From an uncultured Bacteroidota bacterium (GTDB taxonomy: Bacteria; Bacteroidota; Bacteroidia; Bacteroidales; VadinHA17), in contig CAIMVD010000309.1 of NCBI GenBank assembly GCA_903844815.1, forward strand, positions 1-64,000: a DNA stretch of 64,000 bases. Direction: 5' to 3'. Under the pieces are notes generated by a model. It had not been told where the DNA came from, did no database searches, and saw nothing but the letters and a program-made list of their open reading frames with translations. Positions 47,601-56,827 of the stretch are shown piece by piece. Position 1 is the stretch's first letter. Every line of letters begins with the position of its first letter. A program made the translations under genes and the position numbers.

Positions 47601-49538
47601 GTCGGGGGAGGGAAATTCATGTTCGACATCGAAGGTATCGATAAAGAAGGTTTTGAGCATAAATTCAGGATCCCTCTCGTCTTTGTAGAAAACATAATCG
47701 GCCGTACGAAAGACAATGTTGATACTATCGTTGCAAAGTACAATGAGAAGGCAGAAGAGGCTGGTACTTCAAACCTAAACGGGCAGAAAATCGCGTTTGC
47801 GGAATGCCTCGTCGACGGGGATACGGCCTTTGAGACTAAGTCGGTGACCTTTAACGGACAGTACTATCCTGCTAAAGGCATCCCCGATCTGAAGTTTCAC
47901 CCTAAAATGAAGAAGGCAAACATCTATCTCAGGCAGGTGGAAGAACTTACCGGAAAACGTGAAGCTGTGCAGATCTCACTGACCGACGACAGCAATCAGG
48001 GCCATGTTTTTGCCGCTGTAACAGGAGCAAAAGTCGATTTTACAGGAGGATCGGACAAAGCCGGAGGATTCCTCTCACCCAATATGGATATTTCGGCTCT
48101 CAGCCGTCTGCAGGGGCCGGTTGGCGGAACAATGGATAACTGTAAAAACCTTAAATTCAATGCTGAAGAATTTTTCAAGTCGGTCTCCCTGCCATCAGCA
48201 AAAATATTCGGCTGTATCGATGTTTTCAGCCTGCTGAAAATCGTCGACCTGGGTGGAACTTTCGGTTCTTATACCTCGGTGATAGGATCACTCAAAGATG
48301 AAATGAACGGCATAAAGAGCGAGATTCTTTCACTCGAAAATCAGGCCAGAGAAACGGCCTCAGATCTGAGCAGCTCAATTCTCGCAAAAAAAGAAGAACT
48401 TAAGATAAAAGTGGCTAAACTATTGGAGGCCATTAACAGTAATGTTCCAAGAATCCCGGGATTCAAGACTTATTTTACCGATGAAGCCTTCTATGCCGAA
48501 TACCGCTGGCAACCCGAAATGAAAGGATCGTCGATAGAAGTCTTTCCCGGAATGCTTACAGTAAATGTAACTGATCCGGCAAAGGCCCTTGAGGTTATAA
48601 CCCTTCTTGAGAAGCCTTTTGATATGTCGCAGCAGGCAAAGATGAACGGAAGCGCCAGGTTCAGTAATTTTGAAGTTGTTGTGGCAAAGATGATAGGCGT
48701 TAGTTTCAAATACCTTGAATTCAAAACGGGATCATCACAGAAGACCGATGTGAAAGTGGAACTGGCAACTCCTGTTCCGATTTCGTTCATGGGGCCCCTG
48801 AGCTTTGTGAACAGCCTCCAGAGCATAATTCCCTCATCAGGATTTGCAGGCGACGGCCCTTATGTTGATCTTTCGCCAACAGGTGTAACCGCAGGATTCT
48901 CAATTAGCATTCCCAGTATTGAGGTCGGCATCTGCAGCATAGCGAATATCAGCCTTGGAGCCAGTGTAACCCTTCCCTTTACTGGAGACCCGCTTCTCCT
49001 TGCCTTTAATTTCTGTACCCGTGAAAATCCTTTCCTCCTTACAGTCTCCTGTTTCGGTGGTGGAGGATTTTTCAGGCTGGTAACCTCCCTGAAACAGATT
49101 GAGACAGTGGAGGCTGCCTTTGAATTCGGGGCTTCAATGTCGCTTAATGTGGGTGTTGCCTCAGGAAGCGTCTCGGCAATGGGCGGGATCTATTTTAAAT
49201 CGGAACACGCAGTAATAAACGGTTACGATGCAAATATTGTAGTCCTTACGGGTTATCTTAGGCTTAACGGCAGGCTTTCAATTATCGGGCTCATTACGGT
49301 GTCGCTGGAGTTCTATCTGGCATTCACTGCCAACTTTGTCAGCAAGAACGGAAAAGATGTTGTAGACAAGCTTGTTGGGGAGGCTACACTTAAAGTAAAG
49401 GTTGAGGTTTTATTCTTCAGTAAAACTGTATCAGTAACTGTAAGGCGTGAACTCCAGGGTGCTGACGCCGATCCGAAATTCACCCAGATGATACTTCCGG
49501 AAGACTGGGAAGAGTATTGCCTTGCATTTGCCGGTTAA
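44667..49538 (+). CDS. Giant protein of unknown function with twin-arginine-like N terminus
   Basis: 1623 aa. I do not recognise the family. The N terminus holds GRRDFIRTMGLGLLSL (Arg28-Arg29), resembling a twin-arginine export signal, although 27 residues precede it and the hydrophobic part is short. Most of the chain looks beta-rich and non-repetitive; a Gln-rich linker lies near 430-450 (RQVNTQKQVNIQRQ), a coiled coil near 1205-1260 (LKDEMNGIKSEILSLENQ), and a Gly/hydrophobic beta region at about 1370-1590 (FGASMSLNVGVASGSVSAMG). No membrane-anchor tail. The next gene, another giant, starts 26 nt downstream, so the two are probably one operon. An extracellular or surface structural protein is only a guess. 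Confidence 0.8.
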   Translation: MKFKLLQLKKVRENLIASEKTEDKHSGRRDFIRTMGLGLLSLNPVARTFRAINNQPFDIRMSNDRFSVSRNGSVEWEISRGFFEKGFSLALETGEESYNLSADRLIVNNSTLGFSLDADIYTVEGRWVMDLKIPGLGIDQKVDFLEWLDKNSTASGDAAFGRQRIVLNSGDAIEWEGNCPVTLDAGWKMAVKSENGISFCINGNDYSNSDILLEPYGGQADSFLTSVSRGSLKITAPGFKGWEEFISALNFYDGNNISVYGSDPDLHAVAAVNGSGSAFKALWVTQKDGYLQYSPSSGSEEKFIFAPYFWYSEYRDDNAPQFYLAGRLKEKEQWVSGRLGSMKFANGAGYPGFEAFGFQNTITRHICELLLQSFNPVVAGAVTLPFMFPEAMAVRINSSGNVPDEDENKLFVEEGNDELRDIVQDIPRNQRQVNTQKQVNIQRQPAASSVSQMKINFREVRLEPRRAIKISLLRPEDLIQLDFEFHNFGFSGGGQGGFLQLDDSSQKGVMIVHFPTQHTLEEAWFETGKIPATGKEEPIVLPARQIRARKSRLVYELAAGSAGFPLMLEELLDWSRFSLRVHPRAYIKLPSLLKRRSYTAGTASQKRVKTADNIIDRKQGSLDYQLRLMERKRVVDQDEYFINSENAVRLFHNDIAPTVAPSFNFANFSKDWLKPGPVPDDCTSIEAPALMYISPNQINDFVHSRALKSFETEVAESPDMISKLRVYDKQTGGQKGSVTELWHTKLGVRLRDGGISTSSLQNFKTIRVLWAFEADEDYKYQAPLYKPFMTSLDASDRQVLVHQTSNFSEKFTPVPVPVKSLMLTTLGAYLNWHVFFRLPPEYTNNLNIIEWQHLATLGRDHYVKVVREGYLFPFGHKAALVKITERKFHNETRAAINRQRMYVVILEKEVEYRRTDPDNVFIEFPFEKIRIVNDYTPDIDHPSGSTLATFSNKKIIFRLTGTKDNEPAENVSYNFYICVGGGKFMFDIEGIDKEGFEHKFRIPLVFVENIIGRTKDNVDTIVAKYNEKAEEAGTSNLNGQKIAFAECLVDGDTAFETKSVTFNGQYYPAKGIPDLKFHPKMKKANIYLRQVEELTGKREAVQISLTDDSNQGHVFAAVTGAKVDFTGGSDKAGGFLSPNMDISALSRLQGPVGGTMDNCKNLKFNAEEFFKSVSLPSAKIFGCIDVFSLLKIVDLGGTFGSYTSVIGSLKDEMNGIKSEILSLENQARETASDLSSSILAKKEELKIKVAKLLEAINSNVPRIPGFKTYFTDEAFYAEYRWQPEMKGSSIEVFPGMLTVNVTDPAKALEVITLLEKPFDMSQQAKMNGSARFSNFEVVVAKMIGVSFKYLEFKTGSSQKTDVKVELATPVPISFMGPLSFVNSLQSIIPSSGFAGDGPYVDLSPTGVTAGFSISIPSIEVGICSIANISLGASVTLPFTGDPLLLAFNFCTRENPFLLTVSCFGGGGFFRLVTSLKQIETVEAAFEFGASMSLNVGVASGSVSAMGGIYFKSEHAVINGYDANIVVLTGYLRLNGRLSIIGLITVSLEFYLAFTANFVSKNGKDVVDKLVGEATLKVKVEVLFFSKTVSVTVRRELQGADADPKFTQMILPEDWEEYCLAFAG

Positions 49539-49564
49539 CAAATTAATGTTTAAACATCACTGAT

Positions 49565-52500
49565 ATGTCGCAGGAAATAATTTTTACAGCTTTGCCAAAC
49601 GGTCGAACTGAAACTTCAGGAAAACAATACCTGAAACTCTCGGTTTTTACTACTATTCAGATTAAGACTCCCGGCGAATCAAAGCTTGCTGATTATGAAG
49701 ATATCCTAAACTGGCCTGATAAGATTACAGGCGCCGTATTCAAATTCAGGGCCGGAAATGGCAGCTTGATTGATGCAACCCTCGATGCCGGCAAAATTGA
49801 CGCCTCGCTTTATAAAAGTATTTTTCACAAGGATATCAGGCTTAAGGGTTACCTGCCTGAAAATTTTACCAATCTCCGGATAAATTCCTTCCCGGCACAA
49901 AGCATTAAGGATTATCTTCTTAAGAATTACCTACAGACAGCCATTGAAAGCCCTACCAGGCTGGTAAGCGCCGAGAAATTCATCGACGAAGAACGCTTTG
50001 GTGTTATTTCGCGCTACACAATTGATGAAAATGAGTTTGAACGAGCTAAAATCCAAAAAACAAGGATACAGCCGGCGAAATCAAAGCTTCTGATAAAACG
50101 TCCGGGGGGGGTCGACGCAATGACTGATTCAGGAGCTAATCTGAAGTTTACAAAGATGCCTCTGAAGATGGATCCCAGGACTGACTTTACCCTGTTCCGG
50201 AATTTTCACCGCACTGAAAAATGGAAGAGAAAAGCAGAACCACTGAAGATTAAAAAGCCGGAATTCGAATTCCATCAGATAACTGCAATACTGAACAGTT
50301 ACCCTATGCTGATGAGAAAGCTGGGATTTATCCTTGATTTTACAATCCCATATGACAGCACACTTGCAAAAATCGGAGGAATAAGCCTTGTTCCCTCATC
50401 AATAGCCTTTGAAGAAAGTGAAACAGTAGTCTCTGTGCCAACGACGGCATATGCAATTACCGATGACGGCTTTTTTACCGATGACAATGAGGGGGCAATA
50501 TTTAAAAGAGGTTTTGTAAAAATAAACACCGATGATTTTGCGGTTATCCAGATAGATGCTGATGGTGCGGCTATCAAGGCGCATAACCTTGCCGAGAACA
50601 AAACGAAACAGATTGCCCGATATCTTGGTGATAAGGCTTCCTCCAGAAGTTTCATAGTGGAGGATGATTCCGAGGATATTAAATTTTCTGAACCTCCTGA
50701 GGATGAAGGCTTGCCTTTTATTCGTTCCGCCGGTATAGCCATTACTAAAAATTCAATGGCTGAGCATCTTACACTCGGTATTCAACGCAATTTAAACCTG
50801 CGAAAGATCTTTACAGATCAGACTCCCGAGAATAAAATTATGGTCCCGGGCCTCAGGTTGAAATTGCCTGACGACAAGTTGTATTCCTCCGATATTATTC
50901 AGGGTTACAGAATGGATATAGCCTATGAAAGCGATCCGGAAAAATGGTACTCGCTTCATTTCAGAAAGGATAGCTATAGCTGGTACGACGAATCATCTGT
51001 GGCACACCCTGTTGACGGTATTGAACCCGATGAGGGGTATATTGAGCTTGGCCTTACAGAGGACCCCGATGATCCCTCGGATATGTTTGTGTCGGACACT
51101 ATTGCACGATGGGAGGGCTGGAGTCTCGCAGTTGGTAAGCCGGGATTCTCCATAAACCATGCTGATGATAGTGAAACTGTACCTAAGGATGGAGTAAAAC
51201 GCGATTTTGTACATAAAAGCAGGGCAGAAGAAGCAAAGAAATACGCTTTCGATCCCGACCTTCAGTTCAGGGTAAATGCGGCCTCTTCAATAGTGCCGGG
51301 GACCTTGCCAAAGCTACGTTTTGGCAAAGATTACCGTATTCGCATCCGTGCCGTGGATCTTGCCGGAAACAGCCTTCCTGTTACTTCAGGTACAACCGAC
51401 CAGGACCTTACTACTCAGAAGAATATCCGTTATCTGCGCTATGAACCGCTTGCAAGCCCAATAGTACTCGTGGGCAACGAACTCAGGGACGGTGAGTTTC
51501 TCGAAAGAATGGTTATCAGGAGCAACTTTGACCAGAGTGTTTCGCAATATGAGGTTAGTCATCCGATAGGAGGAAAGGCCATGGAGGTTTATTCGCAGCG
51601 CTACCTGCTACCACCAGACAATAGCCAGGCAATGGCGGAAACACATGGCATGATTGAAAAGGCTTTTACGGGAAATCCTTCGGCCGCAAAGGAAATTTAT
51701 GATCTCATAGCCGCGCACGAAGGGAAATATGATCGTGAACATGCAACCGTTGAAAAAGTATACAAGCCTTCAGAAGTTGAAGTAATTTATCTTCCGGATC
51801 CGATGGCTGCAGGAGTCGCGTTTTTTGTTGCCGACGGATTCGCGACGACCCATTCGCAGGAATTTTTCAAGCCGAGGCTCTTCGGTTTTTTTACCAACGA
51901 AGAAATTATGCCGGAAAATACCAACGCTGAAATCCCTCCCGACTGGTACAATGCCAAAGCTGTCACAATAAGGCTTGAAGAGGGTGAACTTTCGGCTGAC
52001 TGGAATTCATCGGCAAGGATATTGACAGTATTTTTACCTAAAGGTCTGAGAACGAGGATTAAATTCAGCACCTTCTGGCGCGATAAGGATATTAAACAGT
52101 TGTCGGCATTCTGGAGCATGATTAAGGAACAATCGCCTTCAAACATAAGCGAACTTGAAAGGCTGATGGCAGCAGGTCAGCACTGGATGATAAGCCCCTC
52201 AAGAGAATTTGAACTTGTACATGCAACCCAGCAGCCTGTTGAGGAACCTGTTTTGAAGGCCCTCATCCCGGTGCGCGACTTTGACGACACAACTGCGGAT
52301 TTAAATGTCAGGTTCCAGGTTCATGGTGAGAGTACCGATAAAGTTGAAATCCAGGCAAAATGGACCGAGCCGCTTGATGACGGTATCTCTGTCTCGGTTA
52401 AAGAGAGCCAGGGCAGAAATTCGATTAGGGATATAAACGTGAACTATCACGATGACGTGGTCACTCGAGGTACAATTCCTGAAATTCCTAAGGTTGAACT

Positions 52501-53947
52501 GAAGACAAATCCAAAATTGATGTTTCAGCCACACAGTGAGCTTAAAATGAGGACTAAGAGCGAATTCAGAGTGAATCCTCAGCCGGAAGCAACAAAGGTG
52601 GGCAGTTTGTTTAAGGTTCAGGATGAGGGGTTCGAAAAACTGCAAAAGGCTGACTTTGCGGCTTCAAAAACTCTTGTATCCAGCCTGCGGTTCGAAATTG
52701 AAGCCTCAAAATTCAGTTTTCTTCGTAATATTAATCTAAGGATACAGCCATTAAAACAAAACTTTGGCGACACAAGGCACAGGTGGGTTGATTACAACAT
52801 TCAGGCGACAACCAGGTACCGCGAATATTTTGCAAAGATTCTTACACAGGATGATAAACTTCTGGTTTCACGTGAAAGCAACTGGATAGAACAGATCAAT
52901 ATTCTGAGCACTTCAAGGCCTAAACCTCCTGAAATTGATTATATTATACCAACATTTGAATGGATCAGGACACAGGATGCGAATAATATCCAGCACCGGC
53001 GCATGGGAGGAGGTCTGAGAATTTATATAAAACGTCCATGGTTCTCATCGGGAGAAGATGAGATGCTTGCCATTCTTCTTCCTCCTTCTGCTGAAAGTGC
53101 CGGGGAAAAAGCCCCGGTCCGGGCAACGCTTGCGGCACCACGCCCTGTCTATACTCCCTATTATACAAACTGGGGCCTCGATCCCCTTCATACTTCAACA
53201 GTGCCTGATAATTTCAGTCCTTCAGAGAATGATTTCAGGTACAGCCCTCTCAAAGTATCAAATATCCAGTATCCTGATCCAACCAGCATCAGGACCGATG
53301 TTGTGGCTTATCCCGTTAAATTCGATAAAGAGAAGCAGATGTGGTACTGCGATATTGCAATTAACCCTGGCAAAATGTATTTGCCATTTATAAAACTGGC
53401 CCTGGCAAGGTATCAGCAGCATTCTGTTAGAAAAGGAAATGATGATGTGTGTTTATCGCCTGTGGTTTTTGCTGATATGATGCAGCTTATGCCCGACCGG
53501 TCTGCCACCCTGGCCTTTAAGAATGATGAGAATAATTCGAGGTTTACAGTGACCATAAGCGGAGTAATTTACAATGGATTGGAAAGGGGCACCAGATCTA
53601 CAGATACGGTTATTAAAGTCTCTTTTGTCGACACAAGGCTAGCTCAGCCTGTTTATGGATTAATTGACGATAACACTACTCCTCAAAATCTTATCGGTGA
53701 AGCTTATGATATTCAAATTCTGCCTGATAATATTACCGGTAACCGTTTTACTATATCGCATGAGTTCAAGTTGCCGGGCGAGTATAAAAAAGCGCCTTTT
53801 GAAGTTGTCATCAGGGAGTTTGAACAGATTCCGCTTAAGACAAGAGATGTCGACAATAAGTACAATAGCAGGATTGAGCGTTCAGAGGAAACAAATAAGC
53901 TTATCTATGCTGATGTGTTTAAGATAAACAGTTCGGAGAAGAAGTGA
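49565..53947 (+). CDS. Giant protein of unknown function, partner of the upstream giant
   Basis: 1460 aa, unrecognised. No signal peptide or membrane helix. Mostly beta-rich; near residue 590 the sequence YRIRIRAVDLAGNSLP resembles a fibronectin-III strand pattern. Repeated basic, Lys/Arg-rich short strands occur near 975-1020 (PKVELKTNPKLMFQP). Around 1120-1170 there is a conserved-looking block, PTFEWIRTQDANN, then RMGGGLRIYIKRPWFSSGED. Absence of a signal while the upstream partner has a Tat-like one suggests either cytosolic assembly or co-export. Codon usage looks like the housekeeping genes around it. No catalytic motif is visible. Confidence 0.8.
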   Translation: MSQEIIFTALPNGRTETSGKQYLKLSVFTTIQIKTPGESKLADYEDILNWPDKITGAVFKFRAGNGSLIDATLDAGKIDASLYKSIFHKDIRLKGYLPENFTNLRINSFPAQSIKDYLLKNYLQTAIESPTRLVSAEKFIDEERFGVISRYTIDENEFERAKIQKTRIQPAKSKLLIKRPGGVDAMTDSGANLKFTKMPLKMDPRTDFTLFRNFHRTEKWKRKAEPLKIKKPEFEFHQITAILNSYPMLMRKLGFILDFTIPYDSTLAKIGGISLVPSSIAFEESETVVSVPTTAYAITDDGFFTDDNEGAIFKRGFVKINTDDFAVIQIDADGAAIKAHNLAENKTKQIARYLGDKASSRSFIVEDDSEDIKFSEPPEDEGLPFIRSAGIAITKNSMAEHLTLGIQRNLNLRKIFTDQTPENKIMVPGLRLKLPDDKLYSSDIIQGYRMDIAYESDPEKWYSLHFRKDSYSWYDESSVAHPVDGIEPDEGYIELGLTEDPDDPSDMFVSDTIARWEGWSLAVGKPGFSINHADDSETVPKDGVKRDFVHKSRAEEAKKYAFDPDLQFRVNAASSIVPGTLPKLRFGKDYRIRIRAVDLAGNSLPVTSGTTDQDLTTQKNIRYLRYEPLASPIVLVGNELRDGEFLERMVIRSNFDQSVSQYEVSHPIGGKAMEVYSQRYLLPPDNSQAMAETHGMIEKAFTGNPSAAKEIYDLIAAHEGKYDREHATVEKVYKPSEVEVIYLPDPMAAGVAFFVADGFATTHSQEFFKPRLFGFFTNEEIMPENTNAEIPPDWYNAKAVTIRLEEGELSADWNSSARILTVFLPKGLRTRIKFSTFWRDKDIKQLSAFWSMIKEQSPSNISELERLMAAGQHWMISPSREFELVHATQQPVEEPVLKALIPVRDFDDTTADLNVRFQVHGESTDKVEIQAKWTEPLDDGISVSVKESQGRNSIRDINVNYHDDVVTRGTIPEIPKVELKTNPKLMFQPHSELKMRTKSEFRVNPQPEATKVGSLFKVQDEGFEKLQKADFAASKTLVSSLRFEIEASKFSFLRNINLRIQPLKQNFGDTRHRWVDYNIQATTRYREYFAKILTQDDKLLVSRESNWIEQINILSTSRPKPPEIDYIIPTFEWIRTQDANNIQHRRMGGGLRIYIKRPWFSSGEDEMLAILLPPSAESAGEKAPVRATLAAPRPVYTPYYTNWGLDPLHTSTVPDNFSPSENDFRYSPLKVSNIQYPDPTSIRTDVVAYPVKFDKEKQMWYCDIAINPGKMYLPFIKLALARYQQHSVRKGNDDVCLSPVVFADMMQLMPDRSATLAFKNDENNSRFTVTISGVIYNGLERGTRSTDTVIKVSFVDTRLAQPVYGLIDDNTTPQNLIGEAYDIQILPDNITGNRFTISHEFKLPGEYKKAPFEVVIREFEQIPLKTRDVDNKYNSRIERSEETNKLIYADVFKINSSEKK

Positions 53948-54300
53948 TTTTTACTATTTTAAAGACATAACGAAGTTAGCTGAAAAGCAAATTGTGGCTA
54001 AGATCAGTATGTATAATGCCTTTTAGCTCCGAAGGAGCTGAATGTGAATAACCCCCTGCGCCAGCAGGGGGTGCAACCTCCCACCATGTCCCTAAGCCCC
54101 GAATGGGGCTATATCCCTAACAACACAAAACTAATACAATGAATAATGAGAAAAACTCACCTCATGATGATTGGTTCTACCGGAACAGGTAAATCATTCC
54201 AATACTTCAGCTAAATACGATTAAACTTATAAATTGAACTCTCTTGTTCATTGCAGGATTAAATAAGATTAAATTAGAGGATTAAAAACTCAAAGAACCA
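53948..54300. other. Intergenic region with three palindromes
   Basis: No gene. Contains three perfect or near-perfect hairpins (54025-54110) and an AT-rich stretch before hsdM. Confidence 0.6.
54025..54110. repeat. Cluster of three short palindromes
   Basis: AGCTCCGAAGGAGCT (54025-54039), CCCCCTGCGCCAGCAGGGGG (54052-54071) and AGCCCCGAATGGGGCT (54095-54110). GC-rich arms stand out from AT-rich surroundings, as in mobile palindromic repeats. They could also end the transcript of the giant-gene operon. Confidence 0.75.
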
Positions 54301-55875
54301 ATGGCTAAGAAGAACGGAAACGGGACTGAAGAACCTTTAGAGAAACAACTTTGGAAAACAGCTGATAAACTTCGTAAAAACATAGATGCGGCAGAGTATA
54401 AACATGTTGTGTTGGGATTGATCTTCCTGAAATACATAAGCGATTCGTTCGAGGAATTATTTTCCAGATTAAAAGCTGAAGAAGCGCAGGGAGCCGATCC
54501 CGAAGACCGCGATGAATACAAAGCCGAAAATGTATTTTTTGTGCCGCAGGATGCCCGTTGGAATTATTTGCAGTCGAAAGCAAAGCAACCTGAGGTAGGT
54601 AAGTTTGTTGACGATGCAATGGATGCAATTGAAAAGGAAAATGCATCACTGAAAGGTGTTTTGCCTAAAGTGTTTGCAAGGCAAAATCTCGACCCAACCA
54701 GTTTGGGCGAATTGATCGATTTGGTTGGAAACATTGCTCTGGGCGATGCCAAAGCGCGCAGCGCCGATGTGCTGGGTCATGTGTTCGAATATTTTCTGGG
54801 TGAGTTTGCTTTGGCCGAAGGAAAACAAGGCGGACAGTTCTATACTCCGCGCAGTATCGTCGAGTTATTGGTGAAAATGCTCGAACCTTACAAAGGACGG
54901 GTATTCGACCCATGCTGTGGCTCCGGTGGTATGTTTGTGCAATCCGAAAAGCTTGTGCTCGAACACCAGGGACGGGTAAACGATATTTCGATTTACGGAC
55001 AGGAAAGCAACCAAACCACCTGGCGTTTGTGCAAAATGAACCTGGCCATCCGGGGTATCGACAGCTCTCAGGTGAAATGGAACAACGAAGGTTCGTTCCT
55101 GAACGATGCACACAAAGACCTGAAAGCCGATTACATCATTGCCAATCCGCCGTTTAATGTGAGCGATTGGGGCGGTGATTTAATGCGTACCGACGGACGC
55201 TGGCAATATGGCGTACCACCCACCGGGAACGCCAATTTTGCATGGATGCAGCATTTTATTTACCACCTTTCTCCAACCGGACAAGCCGGAGTCGTTCTGG
55301 CAAAGGGAGCTTTAACATCCAAATCATCGGGCGAAGGCGAAATACGGAAAGCCCTGATTGAAGCCGGTTTGATAGACTGTATTGTAAACCTGCCTGCCAA
55401 ATTATTCCTGAACACACAAATTCCTGCCGGTTTGTGGTTTTTACGCCGCAACCGGGCTTCGACAGGCTCAGCCAACGGTTACCGCGACCGCAGCAACGAA
55501 ATACTCTTTATTGATGCCCGGAATTTAGGATTCCTGATAAACCGGCGAACCCGGGAACTTTCTCCGGAAGATATTTCGAAGATTACAGATACTTACCACA
55601 AATGGCGATCGTTGCCTGAGCTTGTCGAAGGCAGGGATTACGGAGATATTCCAGGGTTCTGTGCTTCTGCTCCAATTGACAAAGTCCGGGAACTGGATTA
55701 TGTGGTTACTCCGGGACGTTACGTGGGATTACCCGATGATGAAGATGATTTTGATTTTAACGAACGGTTCTCTGCTTTAAAAACCGAACTGGAAGAACAA
55801 ATAAATGAGGAAACTGCACTAAATATGATTATTGCAGAAAATCTGGCAAAGATTAATCTAAATGAAGGAAAGTAA
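54301..55875 (+). CDS. hsdM: Type I restriction-modification methyltransferase subunit
   Basis: 524 aa, full length. Adenine-N6 methyltransferase subunit. The N-terminal HsdM helical domain ([20 protein letters not shown]) is followed by the AdoMet site [10 protein letters not shown] (about 203) and the catalytic NPPF (about 281). Two short in-frame insertions of the CTTCGACAAGCTCAG palindrome family lie near 55456-55473 (read ASTGSA) and 55615-55631 (read PELVEG). It works with HsdS for methylation and with HsdS-HsdR for restriction. GC content is above that of the hsdS recognition domains. Confidence 0.96.
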   Translation: MAKKNGNGTEEPLEKQLWKTADKLRKNIDAAEYKHVVLGLIFLKYISDSFEELFSRLKAEEAQGADPEDRDEYKAENVFFVPQDARWNYLQSKAKQPEVGKFVDDAMDAIEKENASLKGVLPKVFARQNLDPTSLGELIDLVGNIALGDAKARSADVLGHVFEYFLGEFALAEGKQGGQFYTPRSIVELLVKMLEPYKGRVFDPCCGSGGMFVQSEKLVLEHQGRVNDISIYGQESNQTTWRLCKMNLAIRGIDSSQVKWNNEGSFLNDAHKDLKADYIIANPPFNVSDWGGDLMRTDGRWQYGVPPTGNANFAWMQHFIYHLSPTGQAGVVLAKGALTSKSSGEGEIRKALIEAGLIDCIVNLPAKLFLNTQIPAGLWFLRRNRASTGSANGYRDRSNEILFIDARNLGFLINRRTRELSPEDISKITDTYHKWRSLPELVEGRDYGDIPGFCASAPIDKVRELDYVVTPGRYVGLPDDEDDFDFNERFSALKTELEEQINEETALNMIIAENLAKINLNEGK

Positions 55876-55948
55876 AATAAATCCCATTTTTGCTACAAAC
55901 CTCCCACGTAGAACGTAGGGCTTCACAAAAACAGGATAGCACAAAAGT

Positions 55949-56827
55949 ATGGAAAATATTGAACTCATAGAAATTGAAAACCGGATTTTTACCATTCGGG
56001 GTGTTCAGGTAATGATCGACAGGGACCTGGCTGAGATGTATCTGGTTAGCACAAAGGTTCTGAATCAATCAGTGAAACGAAATATCGATCGATTTCCTGC
56101 CATGTTTCATTTTCAGCTTTCGGAGAAGGAAAAATTTGAACTGGTCACAAATTGTGACCGGTTCGAAAGTCTGAAACATTCATCTGTTAATCCATACGCT
56201 TTTACAGAACAAGGTGTCGCCATGCTTTCTGCTGTACTTCGCAGCGAAACTGCAATCAAGGTAAGTATCCGGATTATGGAAGCGTTTGTCGAAATGCGGA
56301 AATTGGTTTTAGGAAATGCCGCATTGTTTCAACGACTCGACCGGATTGAATTCAAACAACTGGAATCCGATCATAAATTTGAACAGGTTTTTAAAGCGCT
56401 CGAAAGCCGTGAACAGTTGCCCGAAAAAGGCATTTTTTACGATGGACAGGTGTTCGACGCCTGGATATTTATCTCCGACCTGATTCGTGGCGCCAAACAA
56501 TCGCTCATTCTGATCGACAATTATGTGGACGATACCGTACTTAATTTGTTTACCAAACGCGATAAAGGAGTAACTGCCACTATCCTTACCAAAAACATTA
56601 GCAAGCTATTGGCTACCGATCTGCGAAAACACAATACCCAATACGAACCTATTACCCTGAAAGAGTTTACCGCCGCCCACGACCGCTTCCTGATTATCGA
56701 CGAAACAGAACTCTACCATCTTGGAGCTTCGTTGAAAGACCTGGGCAAAAAATGGTTTGCCTTCTCAAAAATGGATGCCCAGACTCCGGAAATGTTGAAC
56801 CTCTTAAAGATCAAAATCAATGAGTGA
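55949..56827 (+). CDS. ORF6N-domain protein with PLD-like C terminus
   Basis: 292 aa. Residues about 8-115 are an ORF6N/KilA-N-related DNA-binding domain (RGVQVMIDRDLAEMY, NPYAFTEQGVAMLSAVLRS). The C-terminal half (about 170-290) resembles a phospholipase-D fold with SLILIDNYVDD and an HKD-like AHDRFLIID in which the usual Lys is Arg. Genes of this type are frequent inside type I RM loci. It overlaps the hsdS start by 8 nt, so it is translated with hsdS. Role (regulator, nuclease or accessory defence protein) is unknown. Confidence 0.85.
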   Translation: MENIELIEIENRIFTIRGVQVMIDRDLAEMYLVSTKVLNQSVKRNIDRFPAMFHFQLSEKEKFELVTNCDRFESLKHSSVNPYAFTEQGVAMLSAVLRSETAIKVSIRIMEAFVEMRKLVLGNAALFQRLDRIEFKQLESDHKFEQVFKALESREQLPEKGIFYDGQVFDAWIFISDLIRGAKQSLILIDNYVDDTVLNLFTKRDKGVTATILTKNISKLLATDLRKHNTQYEPITLKEFTAAHDRFLIIDETELYHLGASLKDLGKKWFAFSKMDAQTPEMLNLLKIKINE

